Assembly (NCBI GenBank): GCA_035559995.1
Contig: DATMAM010000033.1
Span: forward strand, 124,001 to 188,000
Length of the DNA: 64,000 nucleotides
Direction: 5' to 3'
Origin: DATMAM01 sp035559995
GTDB taxonomy: Bacteria > Desulfobacterota > Binatia > UBA9968
Shown here piece by piece: positions 52,365-61,255 of the stretch. A program made the position numbers and the translations under genes. Within the stretch, counting starts at the first letter, position 1; every line of letters starts with the position of its first letter. The notes beneath the pieces were generated by a model. That model was not told the origin of the DNA, searched no databases, and worked only from the letters and a program-made list of their open reading frames with translations.

Positions 52365-53498
52365 TTACTGAATCCGGTACAGCTTTGCGGCGTTCTCCCA
52401 GAGAATCTTTCTCCGGTCCTGTTCCGGGACGTCTTCAAAACTGCGCGCGATGTAATCCCGGCTGTTCGGCCAGGTCGATGTCGCCAGAGGGAAATTCGTC
52501 GCCCAGAGGATATTTTCCGTGCCGACGAAATGGCGCGTCTTGAGCGCGGCGCGATCGTACCAGCCGACGAGATAGCACTGGCGCTTGAAGACCTCCGACG
52601 GCGCCAGCTCATAGCCCTCCAGGTGAAGCCGGTCTCCCTTCGCCTGAAAGTCCGTGTATTCGAGAAGGTAAGCGCCCCAGCCGAGCGCGCTTTCGCCAAA
52701 CACGACTTTGAGATTGGGAAAGCGCATGAGCACGCGCGAGATCAATAGGTTCACGACGACGGACACCGTGCTGACCGGCCGCGTGATCGCCCTGAGCGCC
52801 GCCGCAATATCGTCGCAATAGCCCTCGTAAGGACGTATCTGGATCGCCTCCGAGGCCCCCGCGTGAAAGCACACCGGCACGCCGAGGTCCTGGCAGGTCG
52901 CCCAGATCGGGTCGTATACCGGCTCGTTGATATGCGGCACGTCGCGTAGCTCCATCGGCACCGCCGGGTAAATGACGCCTCGGTGCCCCTTGGCCACGGC
53001 GCGCTTGATCTCGGCGACCGTCGCTTCGGGCGGGAAAAGCGGCACGATGCATTGAGGAATAAAGCGCGGGCTCACGCTCGCCCACTCTTCGACGAGCCAG
53101 TCGTTATAGGCTTGCACGCACGCCAGTTCGAAGTCCGGATCGGCGAGCTTGCCGAAAACCTGCCCGGCGACGCCCGCGACGCTCGGATAGAGCACGGAAT
53201 AATCGACGCCGTCGGCGTCCATTGCTCTGAGGCGCTCTTTGGGATCGTAGGCGGCCTTGGGAACCTCATCCCAGCGCAGCGGCTCGCGCGCCCGATCTCC
53301 CATGAGCGCGCCCGTTTCGGCGACCCCTCTGAGCCCGACTTTGCGGCCGTCGACCACCCAGGCCTCTTCGCCGTTTTCCAGTCTTTTCAGCCGGGGAATC
53401 CGCTCGCCCCACTTTGTCCTGGAAAGCCGCCTCGTCCACACCTCGGGATGCTCCTGGACGTGGTCGTCGGCGCTGATGAAACGCTCGGCTCGTACCAT
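52365..53498 (-). CDS. Amidohydrolase family protein with Asp-to-Asn change at the catalytic position
   Basis: This 377-residue amidohydrolase_2 TIM barrel has SADDHVQEHPEVW (D-x-H) and VCFHAGAS. At the site where its relatives read SDYPH, it reads WATNFPLATSTWP, so the conserved Asp is Asn and the His is absent. The neighbour at 53507 has WESDYPH. It lies eight bases downstream of that gene and is likely an inactive or altered partner. The last gene of the aromatic-type operon. Confidence 0.85.
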   Translation of the reverse strand: MVRAERFISADDHVQEHPEVWTRRLSRTKWGERIPRLKRLENGEEAWVVDGRKVGLRGVAETGALMGDRAREPLRWDEVPKAAYDPKERLRAMDADGVDYSVLYPSVAGVAGQVFGKLADPDFELACVQAYNDWLVEEWASVSPRFIPQCIVPLFPPEATVAEIKRAVAKGHRGVIYPAVPMELRDVPHINEPVYDPIWATCQDLGVPVCFHAGASEAIQIRPYEGYCDDIAAALRAITRPVSTVSVVVNLLISRVLMRFPNLKVVFGESALGWGAYLLEYTDFQAKGDRLHLEGYELAPSEVFKRQCYLVGWYDRAALKTRHFVGTENILWATNFPLATSTWPNSRDYIARSFEDVPEQDRRKILWENAAKLYRIQ

Positions 53499-53506
53499 GG
53501 CGGCAG

Positions 53507-54670
53507 CTAAGAAAGGCGGTACAACCGCACCGCGTTTTCGTACAGCAGTTTCTTCCGTTCGTCCTCGCCCACGTTAAGCCCGTCGAGCGACCACTCGACG
53601 AACTTCCATGACTTCGGATAAGTGGAAGCGATGTGCGGATAGTCGGACTCCCACATGATCTTGTCGATGCCGATCTGATAGCGCAGCTCCATGCCGGCCT
53701 TCTCGTACCAGAAGTCGACGTAGACCTGGCGGCGGAAAAGCTCGCTCGGGCGCGTGAGAATCCCGGCCGTCCAGAGATGCCTCCGCTCCCACTCGTGATC
53801 GCAGGCCTCCAGGACATAGCTCACCCAGCCCAGGCCGGTTTCGGCGCATACCCAATTGAGGCGAGGATACCGGTCCAGCAGACCCGAGAGGATCAAATTC
53901 GGGATCAGCTGCGCCGGCGTCGCGCACAGGCGCGAGGTGGAAACGGTGTGAAATTGATTGCGCGTAAATCCTTTCCATCGCGGCAACGCCAAGTGGCTCG
54001 CCAAGCCGGCGGAGCCGTGCCAGTGAATCGGCACGCCGAGGTCTTGGCAGGCAGCCCAGAGCGGCTCCCAAAAAGGATCGTTGAAATGCTTGAGCCCTTT
54101 TTTGGTCGTCGCGGGCTCGGCCAGCATGATCACGCCGCGGTGGCCTCTTTTGACCGCCCGCTCCACCTCAGCGACGACGACTCGGATATCGCTCAAGTAG
54201 GGTATGATCGCCAGCGGGACGTAACGGTCGGTCGCTTCGCGCCACTCGGCGATCGCGTCGTTATAGGCCTGCACGCACGCCAGCTCGTATTCCGCGTCAG
54301 CCTGCAAGAAAGCAAAATTGCTCACCGGGTTGTTCGGGTAGAGGACTTCCCCGTCAACGCCGTCCTCGTCAAGCGCTTTGGCGCGCTCGATCGGGTCGTA
54401 CACTTTCGCCGGCACCTCCTCCCAGCGCTGCGGGTAGTAGCCGCGCTCCACGCCGCCTTCCATGGCGGCCGGGCAGTTGCAAACGGTATCGCCCGTGACT
54501 TTGCCGTTGACCATCCAGCGGTGAACCAACCGGCCGGTCTTCTCGTCTTTGACTTCGACGACCTGCGGGATGCGCTCGCCCCATTTGGAGCTGGACATGC
54601 GGCGGGTAAACGCGTCTTTGTCCAGCTGCCCGTGCGAGTCGCAACTGATGAGCCCGTGCCGAATCCGCAT
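53507..54670 (-). CDS. Metal-dependent amidohydrolase (ACMSD-like)
   Basis: This 387-residue protein has SCDSHGQLDKDAFTRRMSSS (D-x-H) near the N-terminus, VPIHWHGSAGLA and WESDYPHIASTYP with the catalytic Asp. It is a decarboxylase/hydrolase-type TIM barrel. Paralogous to 52365 and to 28984. GGGAGG lies upstream of the ATG. It belongs to the five-gene minus-strand operon from 57792. Confidence 0.88.
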   Translation of the reverse strand: MRIRHGLISCDSHGQLDKDAFTRRMSSSKWGERIPQVVEVKDEKTGRLVHRWMVNGKVTGDTVCNCPAAMEGGVERGYYPQRWEEVPAKVYDPIERAKALDEDGVDGEVLYPNNPVSNFAFLQADAEYELACVQAYNDAIAEWREATDRYVPLAIIPYLSDIRVVVAEVERAVKRGHRGVIMLAEPATTKKGLKHFNDPFWEPLWAACQDLGVPIHWHGSAGLASHLALPRWKGFTRNQFHTVSTSRLCATPAQLIPNLILSGLLDRYPRLNWVCAETGLGWVSYVLEACDHEWERRHLWTAGILTRPSELFRRQVYVDFWYEKAGMELRYQIGIDKIMWESDYPHIASTYPKSWKFVEWSLDGLNVGEDERKKLLYENAVRLYRLS

Positions 54671-54689
54671 TTCCGAAACCGTTCCTCCC

Positions 54690-55613
54690 TCAGTCGCGGT
54701 AGAGATTGTCGATGAACCCGGAGTTATCCAGCTCGCGCAGATAGTGCAGATCCCAGAGCGCGAGGGGGCTGATCTCCCTCGCCTCGGGGGACTTGATGCA
54801 CCCGAGCTCGTAGGCGTTGATGACCCCCTGCGGGTCGGGATAAGGTTTTTTCGGCATGCGCTCGAAGGTTCTGTACTGATAGGACTCGCCTGTCCTCCGG
54901 TTCAGGTTCTCGAGTATCTTCTCCGTTTCGGCGCGGCGCGTCTTGACAAAATGAATGCCCAGCACCATCGCCTTGACCAGCCGCTCGCCGAGATCTTTCC
55001 TTTTGTGCAGCACGGTATACGAGGTCGTCAGCGTGGGCCCGTTGATCATCGGAAGCGGGCCCAAAGGCAAGACGTGAAAGCCAAGCTCCTTGTAGCGCTC
55101 GCCGCTGCCGCCGATGAAGCGGGCGTCCGCCTTGCCCGATTTTAGCGCTTCCATCTGCGCCTCGGCGTCTTCGTGCTCGACCCACTGAACCTCGTCGATG
55201 CCGATGCCCGCGCGGATGAGATACATCATGTGATTGCCGCGCCCGTGATGAAATCCCCCGTCCCTTCCCTCCATCGGCGTGTCGACGATGCGCTTGCCGC
55301 GCAGATCTTGAATCGAGCTTAGCGGCTCGCGCGAGGCGACGCTCGCGTTCTGGCCGTTGACCGGCGACGCGAGGCTCACGATCGGCTTTCCGCGCGCGAC
55401 CAGCCCGTAGGGCGTGAGATGGTCGCCGGAGATGAAGTCAATCTCTCCCTTGAAAAGCGCCGCCTCCGCGTCGGGAGGCATCGCGCAGTACTCGAAAGCC
55501 GCCAGCTCCAACCCGACTTTCTCCCAGATGCCCGCCTGCTGCAGCACCTCCCACAGGGGGAGGTGGCTGGGTGAACGATAAACGCCGCGAATCTTGATTT
55601 TGCGTTGTGCCAT
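54690..55613 (-). CDS. NMT1/SsuA-like binding-fold protein without signal peptide
   Basis: The second of two ATGs (55613) is better spaced from AGGAGAG; 307 residues. The fold is that of NMT1/SsuA-type periplasmic-binding proteins (IRGVYRSPSHLPLWEVLQQA, GEIDFISGDHLTPYGLVARG, GADARFIGG-like KADARFIGGSG). No signal peptide or lipobox precedes it. It may be cytoplasmic, as are some enzymes with this fold such as dihydroxyphthalate decarboxylase. Position between bicupin and amidohydrolase genes favours a catabolic role over transport. Confidence 0.78.
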   Translation of the reverse strand: MAQRKIKIRGVYRSPSHLPLWEVLQQAGIWEKVGLELAAFEYCAMPPDAEAALFKGEIDFISGDHLTPYGLVARGKPIVSLASPVNGQNASVASREPLSSIQDLRGKRIVDTPMEGRDGGFHHGRGNHMMYLIRAGIGIDEVQWVEHEDAEAQMEALKSGKADARFIGGSGERYKELGFHVLPLGPLPMINGPTLTTSYTVLHKRKDLGERLVKAMVLGIHFVKTRRAETEKILENLNRRTGESYQYRTFERMPKKPYPDPQGVINAYELGCIKSPEAREISPLALWDLHYLRELDNSGFIDNLYRD

Positions 55614-55622
55614 CATCTCTCC

Positions 55623-56744
55623 TCAAGCTGCTTCTGCCTTGGCCGTGCAAAACGGGTGCTTCCCTCCCATCCTGCAAGTGACTCCCGCTCGCGCCAGAGC
55701 GGCCTCGAAGTCGCGATGAATCGCGGGGTCCTCGTCCTCGTACTCGATTTGATCGCCGCCTTCTTTGTGGCTCTTGTAAACGTACTGCTTGCCGCCGGCT
55801 TTGGGCTTGTCGCTGCCCCAGCCGATGGCGAGAAAAAGCACCGGATCTTTCCCGGTGTTGAAGTGCTGGTGAAACCACATTTCCGGCGGCACAAAGACGC
55901 TCCCCGGCTCCCAGTCGATTCTTTCGACCGGCTTGCCTTCCTGCCACATGAGCGAATAGCCGTGCCCTCGCAGAATCACGACGTGTATGCCGGGGCCGTG
56001 CCGATGCGCCTTCTTGTAGGTTCCCACGGGCCAAAACGAGCTGTGGGACTTCATGGTGCCGTTGACGAGCCCGAAGCCGAGCGATTTGACCCCGATGCCC
56101 CTGCCGCCTTCGTTCATCTGGCAAGCCATCACGTCCGCGACAAAGTTCGTTTGCCAGCGGCGCGAGTCGGGCTTGCGCTCGGCCTCTTTGAAATAGCCCT
56201 CTTCGCCGTTGAACCGGTCTTTGAAGACGAATGGGTTCTCGAAGACAAACTCGTAATTGTCGAAGGTGTCGATCACGCGCGGCGCGCTCGTCATCGCCAC
56301 GTAGCGGGCGGCCTCGGTCCCGGACACATTGAAGTGCTGGTGCCACGCGTTCATCGGGATGGCAAAGTAGCTGCCCGTGTGCCACTCGAACGTTTGCTTT
56401 TTGGATTCGTCGATCCAGACGGAGGTCGCGCCCTGTCCTTTCAGGATATAGATCGTCTCTTCGAAAAGGTGCCGGTGGGGCTTGAGCGACTTTCCCGGAG
56501 GGATCTCCGCGACGTAAGCGTCGTTGAAGCCGCCGGTTCCTTCCAGGTTGATGAAAGCGGCCAAGCCGTCGCCGCTCGATTTCCACGGCGTGAGCTCCAG
56601 TTGCAAAAGATTCTTGACAAAATAGCCGCGCACGGTCGGCAGCCCTTCGGCCTCCTTCCATCTTTCGTACGGCGACTTGTAACTTTCGGCTTCCTTGACC
56701 ATCTCGCGCTCGGCGCGCACCATCGTGCTATCTACGGTGGACAT
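55623..56744 (-). CDS. Bicupin protein, paralogue of the 36.2-kb bicupin
   Basis: The ATG at 56744 follows AGGAGGG; about 373 residues. Two cupin cores are seen: LKPHRHLFEETIYILKGQGA with AWHQHFNVSG, and GTYKKAHRHGPGIHVVILRG with WFHQHFNTGK. The tail IEYEDEDPAIHRDFEAAL and CRMGGKHPFC is shared with the protein at 35039. The operon context (bicupin dioxygenase, amidohydrolases) points to aromatic or hydroxy-acid metabolism. Confidence 0.84.
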   Translation of the reverse strand: MSTVDSTMVRAEREMVKEAESYKSPYERWKEAEGLPTVRGYFVKNLLQLELTPWKSSGDGLAAFINLEGTGGFNDAYVAEIPPGKSLKPHRHLFEETIYILKGQGATSVWIDESKKQTFEWHTGSYFAIPMNAWHQHFNVSGTEAARYVAMTSAPRVIDTFDNYEFVFENPFVFKDRFNGEEGYFKEAERKPDSRRWQTNFVADVMACQMNEGGRGIGVKSLGFGLVNGTMKSHSSFWPVGTYKKAHRHGPGIHVVILRGHGYSLMWQEGKPVERIDWEPGSVFVPPEMWFHQHFNTGKDPVLFLAIGWGSDKPKAGGKQYVYKSHKEGGDQIEYEDEDPAIHRDFEAALARAGVTCRMGGKHPFCTAKAEAA

Positions 56745-56778
56745 CGTCTCCCTCCTCAACGGTGATTTGTAGCCAGCG

Positions 56779-57792
56779 TTAGACCGCCGCGGCCTCTTCC
56801 CGGTAAAGGTTCAGCGCGACTGCCGCGGGGCGGTCGGTGATGGAAAACAGTATCGCGTCTTCATCCTGGCGGTTCTCGTGGCTGTGCCAGTACCACGGCG
56901 GCACCAGGAAGATATCGCCCTGACTCCAGGCGAAGGTTTCGCCGCCGATGACCGTCGCTCCGGACCCGCGAAACGCGTGGTAGACGGTGGTGCTCGTGTG
57001 CCGATGCGCGCGCGTCTTTTCTTTCGGCCGCAGCAGTTGAACTTCACAAGAAAAAGTCGGCAGGGTGGGACCGCCCGTGAAAGGGTTGGTGTACTCGAGC
57101 AGAATGCCGTCGAAAGGATCGCCTGCGCTCTCCTTTAATGCGCTGAGCGCGGCATAAGTCTCCTGCCATTCGTAACGAAACGGCGGCGTCTGGTGCGAAC
57201 TCTTGATCCATCGCGGCCGCGCGCGGCCCAAAATTTTTGCCGAATAGCCTTCGGGCTTCTCGATCGGCTGCTGGTCTTGCTTGTAGTTCTCCTGCAGCAT
57301 CGCTCCCAGATGGCTGACGAGGCGCACGTCCAGCCCGTCGAGCCAGACGATCGGTTCCGAAGAGGCGTTGTAGTGATCGTGCCACGTCCAGTTGGGCGTG
57401 GTGATGAGATCTCCTTCTTGCATCGGAAAGCGCTCGCCTTCCACCACCGTGAATCCTTTCGGGGACCCTTTGAGGACATAGCGGATCGCGGCGGCGACAT
57501 GCCGGTGCGCTTTCGCTATTTCTCCCGGCTTCACGAGCTGAACCGAAAGGTGGATCGTGTTGGTCATTCTGCCGTCGAGCGCCGGGTTACGCAGCTGCAC
57601 GGTGCGCCGCGCGGTCTTGTCCATGGGGATCAGCTCGGCGGCGGCTTGAAGGCCCTCCCAAATATCGGCCCACTTCCATAAATAAGGTCGCGGCATGGGC
57701 AGGGGATGATGCGTTTCCCAATGGCCACCGAGGCTGCGTTCCGCGAGCCACCGGTTGAGCGACTCCATGTCGGCGATTTGCGAAACTGCCAT
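56779..57792 (-). CDS. Gentisate 1,2-dioxygenase-like bicupin
   Basis: This 337-residue protein has the two cupin motifs of the gentisate/salicylate 1,2-dioxygenase family: AKAHRHVAAAIRYVLKG with TPNWTWHDHYNASSEP, and TRAHRHTSTTVYHAFRG with VPPWYWHSHENRQ. The His pair and His ligands for Fe(II) are present. It likely opens a dihydroxylated aromatic ring. A promoter at 57817 and GAGGAGG precede the ATG, making it the first gene of the five-gene operon. Confidence 0.88.
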   Translation of the reverse strand: MAVSQIADMESLNRWLAERSLGGHWETHHPLPMPRPYLWKWADIWEGLQAAAELIPMDKTARRTVQLRNPALDGRMTNTIHLSVQLVKPGEIAKAHRHVAAAIRYVLKGSPKGFTVVEGERFPMQEGDLITTPNWTWHDHYNASSEPIVWLDGLDVRLVSHLGAMLQENYKQDQQPIEKPEGYSAKILGRARPRWIKSSHQTPPFRYEWQETYAALSALKESAGDPFDGILLEYTNPFTGGPTLPTFSCEVQLLRPKEKTRAHRHTSTTVYHAFRGSGATVIGGETFAWSQGDIFLVPPWYWHSHENRQDEDAILFSITDRPAAVALNLYREEAAAV

Positions 57793-57816
57793 GAATTCAA
57801 CCTCCTCGACTTACGT

Positions 57817-57845
57817 CGTTTACCTTAACGGCCGCACCTAGTCAA
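57817..57845 (-). promoter_or_regulatory. Promoter of the dioxygenase/amidohydrolase operon
   Basis: On the minus strand TTGACT (57845-57840), 17 bp, TAAACG (57822-57817). The -35 is good and the -10 is moderate. The ATG at 57792 follows after about 25 bases including GAGGAGG. Confidence 0.48.
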
Positions 57846-57972
57846 CGGCGCGGCGAAGTCCAATACTTGAGATAAGAACGATCCGGCGCGCCAAGCGCTG
57901 TCGGCTTTGCGCCGGGCAGAAGTGGCGCGCGCGTTAGCTCAGAGGCGAAGAGAATTTAATCTGCCTGAGACT

Positions 57973-58254
57973 CTAATGGCCGCGAAAAGAGGGGATACGG
58001 GAGAGCAAACGGCGGAGGAGCGGCGGCTTGACGGGCTCGGGCGTCTTGTCTCTGTAGACGATCTTCAAAGACTCCGTGACGACGGCCTCGTAGACCAGCC
58101 ACTGGCACATGTTCCGCAGCTTGGGATCGAGCTTTTCGATGACGTGAATCGCCTCCGCGAGGGTGGGAGCCGTTTTCAACTGTAGCTCGGTGCCGTCCTT
58201 GTACTGGCAGACGATTCTGAACTCCTGGCGCTGGTGGTGTTTTTCCTGTTCCAT
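57973..58254 (-). CDS. Hypothetical protein, function unknown
   Basis: This 93-residue soluble protein (FRIVCQYKDGTELQLKTAPT, CQWLVYEAVVTESLKIVY) has a basic Pro-rich tail. No motif, signal or membrane segment. Its compact globular composition supports a real gene. It lies alone between the dioxygenase operon promoter and the tRNA-Ser gene. Confidence 0.55.
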   Translation of the reverse strand: MEQEKHHQRQEFRIVCQYKDGTELQLKTAPTLAEAIHVIEKLDPKLRNMCQWLVYEAVVTESLKIVYRDKTPEPVKPPLLRRLLSRIPSFRGH

Positions 58255-58521
58255 CAGTCGAGTTCGGCGGCAAACACGGTGCCAATCGGGCGGCCTGAGC
58301 GGAGCCTGAATCTCCTAAATAAACTAGCGCTAAAATCGAGACTTCGAAATAGCTTCCGCGCGCTCGACCGCCGGCGCGAAACTTCGGCGGGAAAAAAATT
58401 CCGCGGCGGGAAAAAATGAATTCCCGTCGCGCGCGCCGCATCGCGTCACGAGCATTTAATGGCCTTTAAGGGCGAAACTTTGCCCGAGGCCCGGCAATTT
58501 GCTAAGAAGTTCAATTCGTGC

Positions 58522-58613
58522 GGAGAGGTGGCCGAGCCCGGTTGAAGGCGCCTGACTCGAAATCAGGTCTACCCGGAAGGGTAGCGGGGGTTCAAATCCC
58601 TCCCTCTCCGCCA
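58522..58613 (+). tRNA. tRNA-Ser (anticodon CGA)
   Basis: The acceptor GGAGAGG (58522-58528) pairs with CCTCTCC (58603-58609). The anticodon loop CTCGAAA has CGA at 58558-58560 and is flanked by CCTGA/TCAGG. A long variable arm typical of class II tRNAs follows. The T-arm holds GTTCAAATC, and CCA is encoded at 58611-58613. It reads UCG. Confidence 0.97.
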
Positions 58614-58869
58614 AAAACTTGCCTGATTCCCAGTAGGTCATCCTTTCTCGCGGTTCCCGGTCCGGAGTCTGTGCGAAAGATCAAAGTTTGCTTCGCTCTG
58701 GGCACGACAAGTGTGCAAGCGCAGAACGCGTGGCAAGTGGGAGCGATCGCGGCAGGGTTGATGGACAGCGTGTCGATCCGGACAGGGAAGTCCTGTTTTC
58801 GTTTCCGTTGGCTGGATTCTTACCTCCGTTATTATCGCCCAAAGGAAAGCAGGGCCGGTAACTGAGAAG

Positions 58870-58944
58870 TGGTGCGCCCGCCGAGACTCGAACTCGGACT
58901 TAGGGTTCCGGAGACCCTCGTGATGTCCTTTTCACTACGGGCGC
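58870..58944 (-). tRNA. tRNA-Arg (anticodon CCG)
   Basis: On the minus strand the acceptor GCGCCCG (58944-58938) pairs with CGGGCGC (58880-58874). The anticodon loop CTCCGGA has CCG at 58911-58909 with stem AGGGT/ACCCT. The T-arm contains GTTCGAGTC. CCA is encoded at 58872-58870. It reads CGG. It is convergent with the tRNA-Ser gene about 257 bp away. Confidence 0.96.
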
Positions 58945-59033
58945 CCGTGAAGACAATTCAAAAAGAGTCCGATTGATCCTCCTTTTAGCTTTGTACCATC
59001 GCGCTCGCAACCAGCGCAAGGTTGGGACAAAAC

Positions 59034-59822
59034 TTAGCCGCCCGAATTGAGTTCGGCCATCAGCGCGAGCATCTCGGCGTGAATTCGCCCGTTCGAGGCG
59101 AGCGTTTGATCGCCCCAGATGGAAAATTCTTTGCCGGCAAAATCGCTTACAGCGCCGCCTGCTTCGCGCACGATCAAAGTCGCGGCCGCTGTGTCCCAGG
59201 CATGCAGCTTCCATTCCCAAAAACCGTCGAGTCGACCCGAGGCGACATAACAGAGATCGAGCGCGGCGGAACCGGCGCGGCGGATTCCCTGGCAAGCGAG
59301 CAGGAAACGCTTGAAATACGCCAGGTAAAAATCCGGGTTCTCTTTTCGATCGTACGGAAAGCCCGTCGCGAGCAGCGCGTGCTCTAGGCGGGCAACGCGC
59401 GAGGTCGCAATCGGCTCCCCGTTCAAGAAAGCGCCGCTCCCTTTGATCGCATGGAAGCTCTCGTCCCGGAGCGGGTCGTGCACGAGGCCCATTACCACCT
59501 CGCCTTCCGCTTCGAGGGCGATCGAGACGCAAAATTGCGGGTAGGCGTGAACGAAGTTCGTTGTTCCGTCAAGGGGGTCGATGATCCAGCGATAGCTTGC
59601 CTTTCCCGCCTGCGTCGTTTTTTCTTCCGCGACAATCGCGTGGTCCGGAAAGCGCTCCCGGAGGATCCGGACGATAATCTCTTCGGAGCGGACGTCGATC
59701 TCTGTCACGAGATCGATGGGGGTGGACTTTGCCCGTGGCAGATTGCTCTGCCGCCAGCTGTCGCGCAGCAGCCTTCCGGCCGCAAGGGCGGCTTGTTTGG
59801 CGACGGCGAGGAATTCGTTCAT
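59034..59822 (-). CDS. suhB: Inositol monophosphatase family protein
   Basis: This 262-residue Mg2+-dependent phosphatase has EE at 66-67 and the signature WIIDPLDGTTNFVH (79-92). The second motif AWDTAAATLIVREAGG lies near the C-terminus. It hydrolyses inositol-1-phosphate or related sugar phosphates and may have SuhB-like regulatory roles. The start overlaps the stop of the alkaline phosphatase gene by 4 bp. Confidence 0.93.
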   Translation of the reverse strand: MNEFLAVAKQAALAAGRLLRDSWRQSNLPRAKSTPIDLVTEIDVRSEEIIVRILRERFPDHAIVAEEKTTQAGKASYRWIIDPLDGTTNFVHAYPQFCVSIALEAEGEVVMGLVHDPLRDESFHAIKGSGAFLNGEPIATSRVARLEHALLATGFPYDRKENPDFYLAYFKRFLLACQGIRRAGSAALDLCYVASGRLDGFWEWKLHAWDTAAATLIVREAGGAVSDFAGKEFSIWGDQTLASNGRIHAEMLALMAELNSGG

Positions 59823-61255
59823 CGGCGGTCCGGCTGAGTCGGGTGATGTCCGAGAAGGCGGAAAAGGTTTTTCGCGAAGTCCGTGTTGTCTTGATAGCCG
59901 CCGAATGTGTCGGCGCCGGGGCCAAGCGCGGCGACAAAGACCGGCTGGCCGGTGTGGCTCGACGTTGACCAGTATGCGTGGGTGTTCGAAGCGATCATCG
60001 CTCCCAGGGCCGCGGCGGTTGGGCTTATGGAGAATGTCGGCCCGGGAAATCTTTTCTCGACAATCGCCTGAACGACCTCGGGAGCGAGCGTAAACCCCGC
60101 GTAGTATTGCTCGACCAGTTCGCGCACCGCCTCCGCCGTCGGATTGGGGCCGAGAAGCGCAAGCGCTCGGCGGACAGAGATACGGACGGCGGCAAGCTTT
60201 TTGATATCTTCCGACGTGGGACCGACGCGCGTAACGCGGCCGCTCGCTCCCGGGCGCGCCGTGCTCGTCAGGTTCAACCCGCCGGCCTCGTGATCCGACG
60301 TCACCAGAAGCAAAGTCTCGTTTGGGTACTTCTTGTAGAAATCATAAGCGAGCCCGATGGCGCGGTCGAAATCGCGCAGCTCGTGAATCAGCGAAGGGAG
60401 GTCGGACAGATGCGCGGCGCTATCCACGTGCTCGTTCTCAATAAAGAGCACAAAGCCGTTTTGCAGGTCCTGCGCCAGCAGGCGCAGCGCCGCCGCCAGC
60501 ATATCGGAGAGCGAAGGCTCGGCGCCTTTGTCCTTGTCGATTTCAAAGCTCATGTCGTTGACGCTAAACAGCCCGAGTATCTTGGGACCCGCGGCGCGCT
60601 CCAGCGCGCTCTTATTGTCGATGTAGGTATAGCCCTTCGCCTCAAACGAGCGAATCAGATCTTTGTCGTCATTGCGGCGGCTTTCCGCCCGGCTGCGCGC
60701 GACAAACAGATCCCTGCCGCCGCCCATAAGGATATCCGGTTCGAGGTTGAGATATTGCTCGCAGATGGACTCGACGGCGCCGCGGCTGCCGGCGTGGGCG
60801 GCAAACGCCGCCGGGCTGGCGTCGTAAACCTCGGCGGTCGTGATGAGGCCGATGCGCATTCCTTTTTCTTTCGCCGCCTCCAGGACGGTTTTCGGGCGGC
60901 TTCCGTCCGCGCACATGCCGATGGTGGCAAGATTTGTCTTGCAGCCGGTAGCGAGCGCGGTGGCGGCGGCGCCGGAGTCGGTCACGAGCGCATCCGCGGC
61001 GTGCGTGGTCAAAAGGCCCAGGCGGCCTTCTTTCATGATCTTATCCGACAGGATGAGCCCCTGTCCGTGGACGAAGGAGTTAAAGAGCCTGGCTATCTCG
61101 ATATGCGCGAGGCCGGCGCCGTCGGCGAGGAAAATGAAAATATATTTGGGCGCAAAGTGAGCCGAGCTGTGACCTGTTTTCGGCAGGACAAGCACAAACA
61201 AGAGGATTAACGCCGCCGCCGATCGCAAGCGGGCGCGTTTTTGCCTGGGATTCAT
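59819..61255 (-). CDS. Alkaline phosphatase family protein, exported
   Basis: This 478-residue protein has a signal (SAAALILLFVLVLPKTGHSS) and the alkaline phosphatase core: LADGAGLAH with Asp45, DSGAAATALATGCKT with nucleophile Ser94. ENEHVDSAAHLSD, TSDHEAGGL and the C-terminal SSHTGQPVFVAALGPGADTF follow. It should hydrolyse phosphomonoesters in the periplasm. ATGA overlaps on both sides couple it to the phosphatidylcholine synthase and inositol phosphatase genes. Confidence 0.93.
   Translation of the reverse strand: MNPRQKRARLRSAAALILLFVLVLPKTGHSSAHFAPKYIFIFLADGAGLAHIEIARLFNSFVHGQGLILSDKIMKEGRLGLLTTHAADALVTDSGAAATALATGCKTNLATIGMCADGSRPKTVLEAAKEKGMRIGLITTAEVYDASPAAFAAHAGSRGAVESICEQYLNLEPDILMGGGRDLFVARSRAESRRNDDKDLIRSFEAKGYTYIDNKSALERAAGPKILGLFSVNDMSFEIDKDKGAEPSLSDMLAAALRLLAQDLQNGFVLFIENEHVDSAAHLSDLPSLIHELRDFDRAIGLAYDFYKKYPNETLLLVTSDHEAGGLNLTSTARPGASGRVTRVGPTSEDIKKLAAVRISVRRALALLGPNPTAEAVRELVEQYYAGFTLAPEVVQAIVEKRFPGPTFSISPTAAALGAMIASNTHAYWSTSSHTGQPVFVAALGPGADTFGGYQDNTDFAKNLFRLLGHHPTQPDRR

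Noticed and set aside
58522..58613. Selenocysteine tRNA (selC)
   Set aside because: The class II shape and long variable arm fit, but the anticodon is CGA and the acceptor stem is 7 bp, so it is an ordinary tRNA-Ser.
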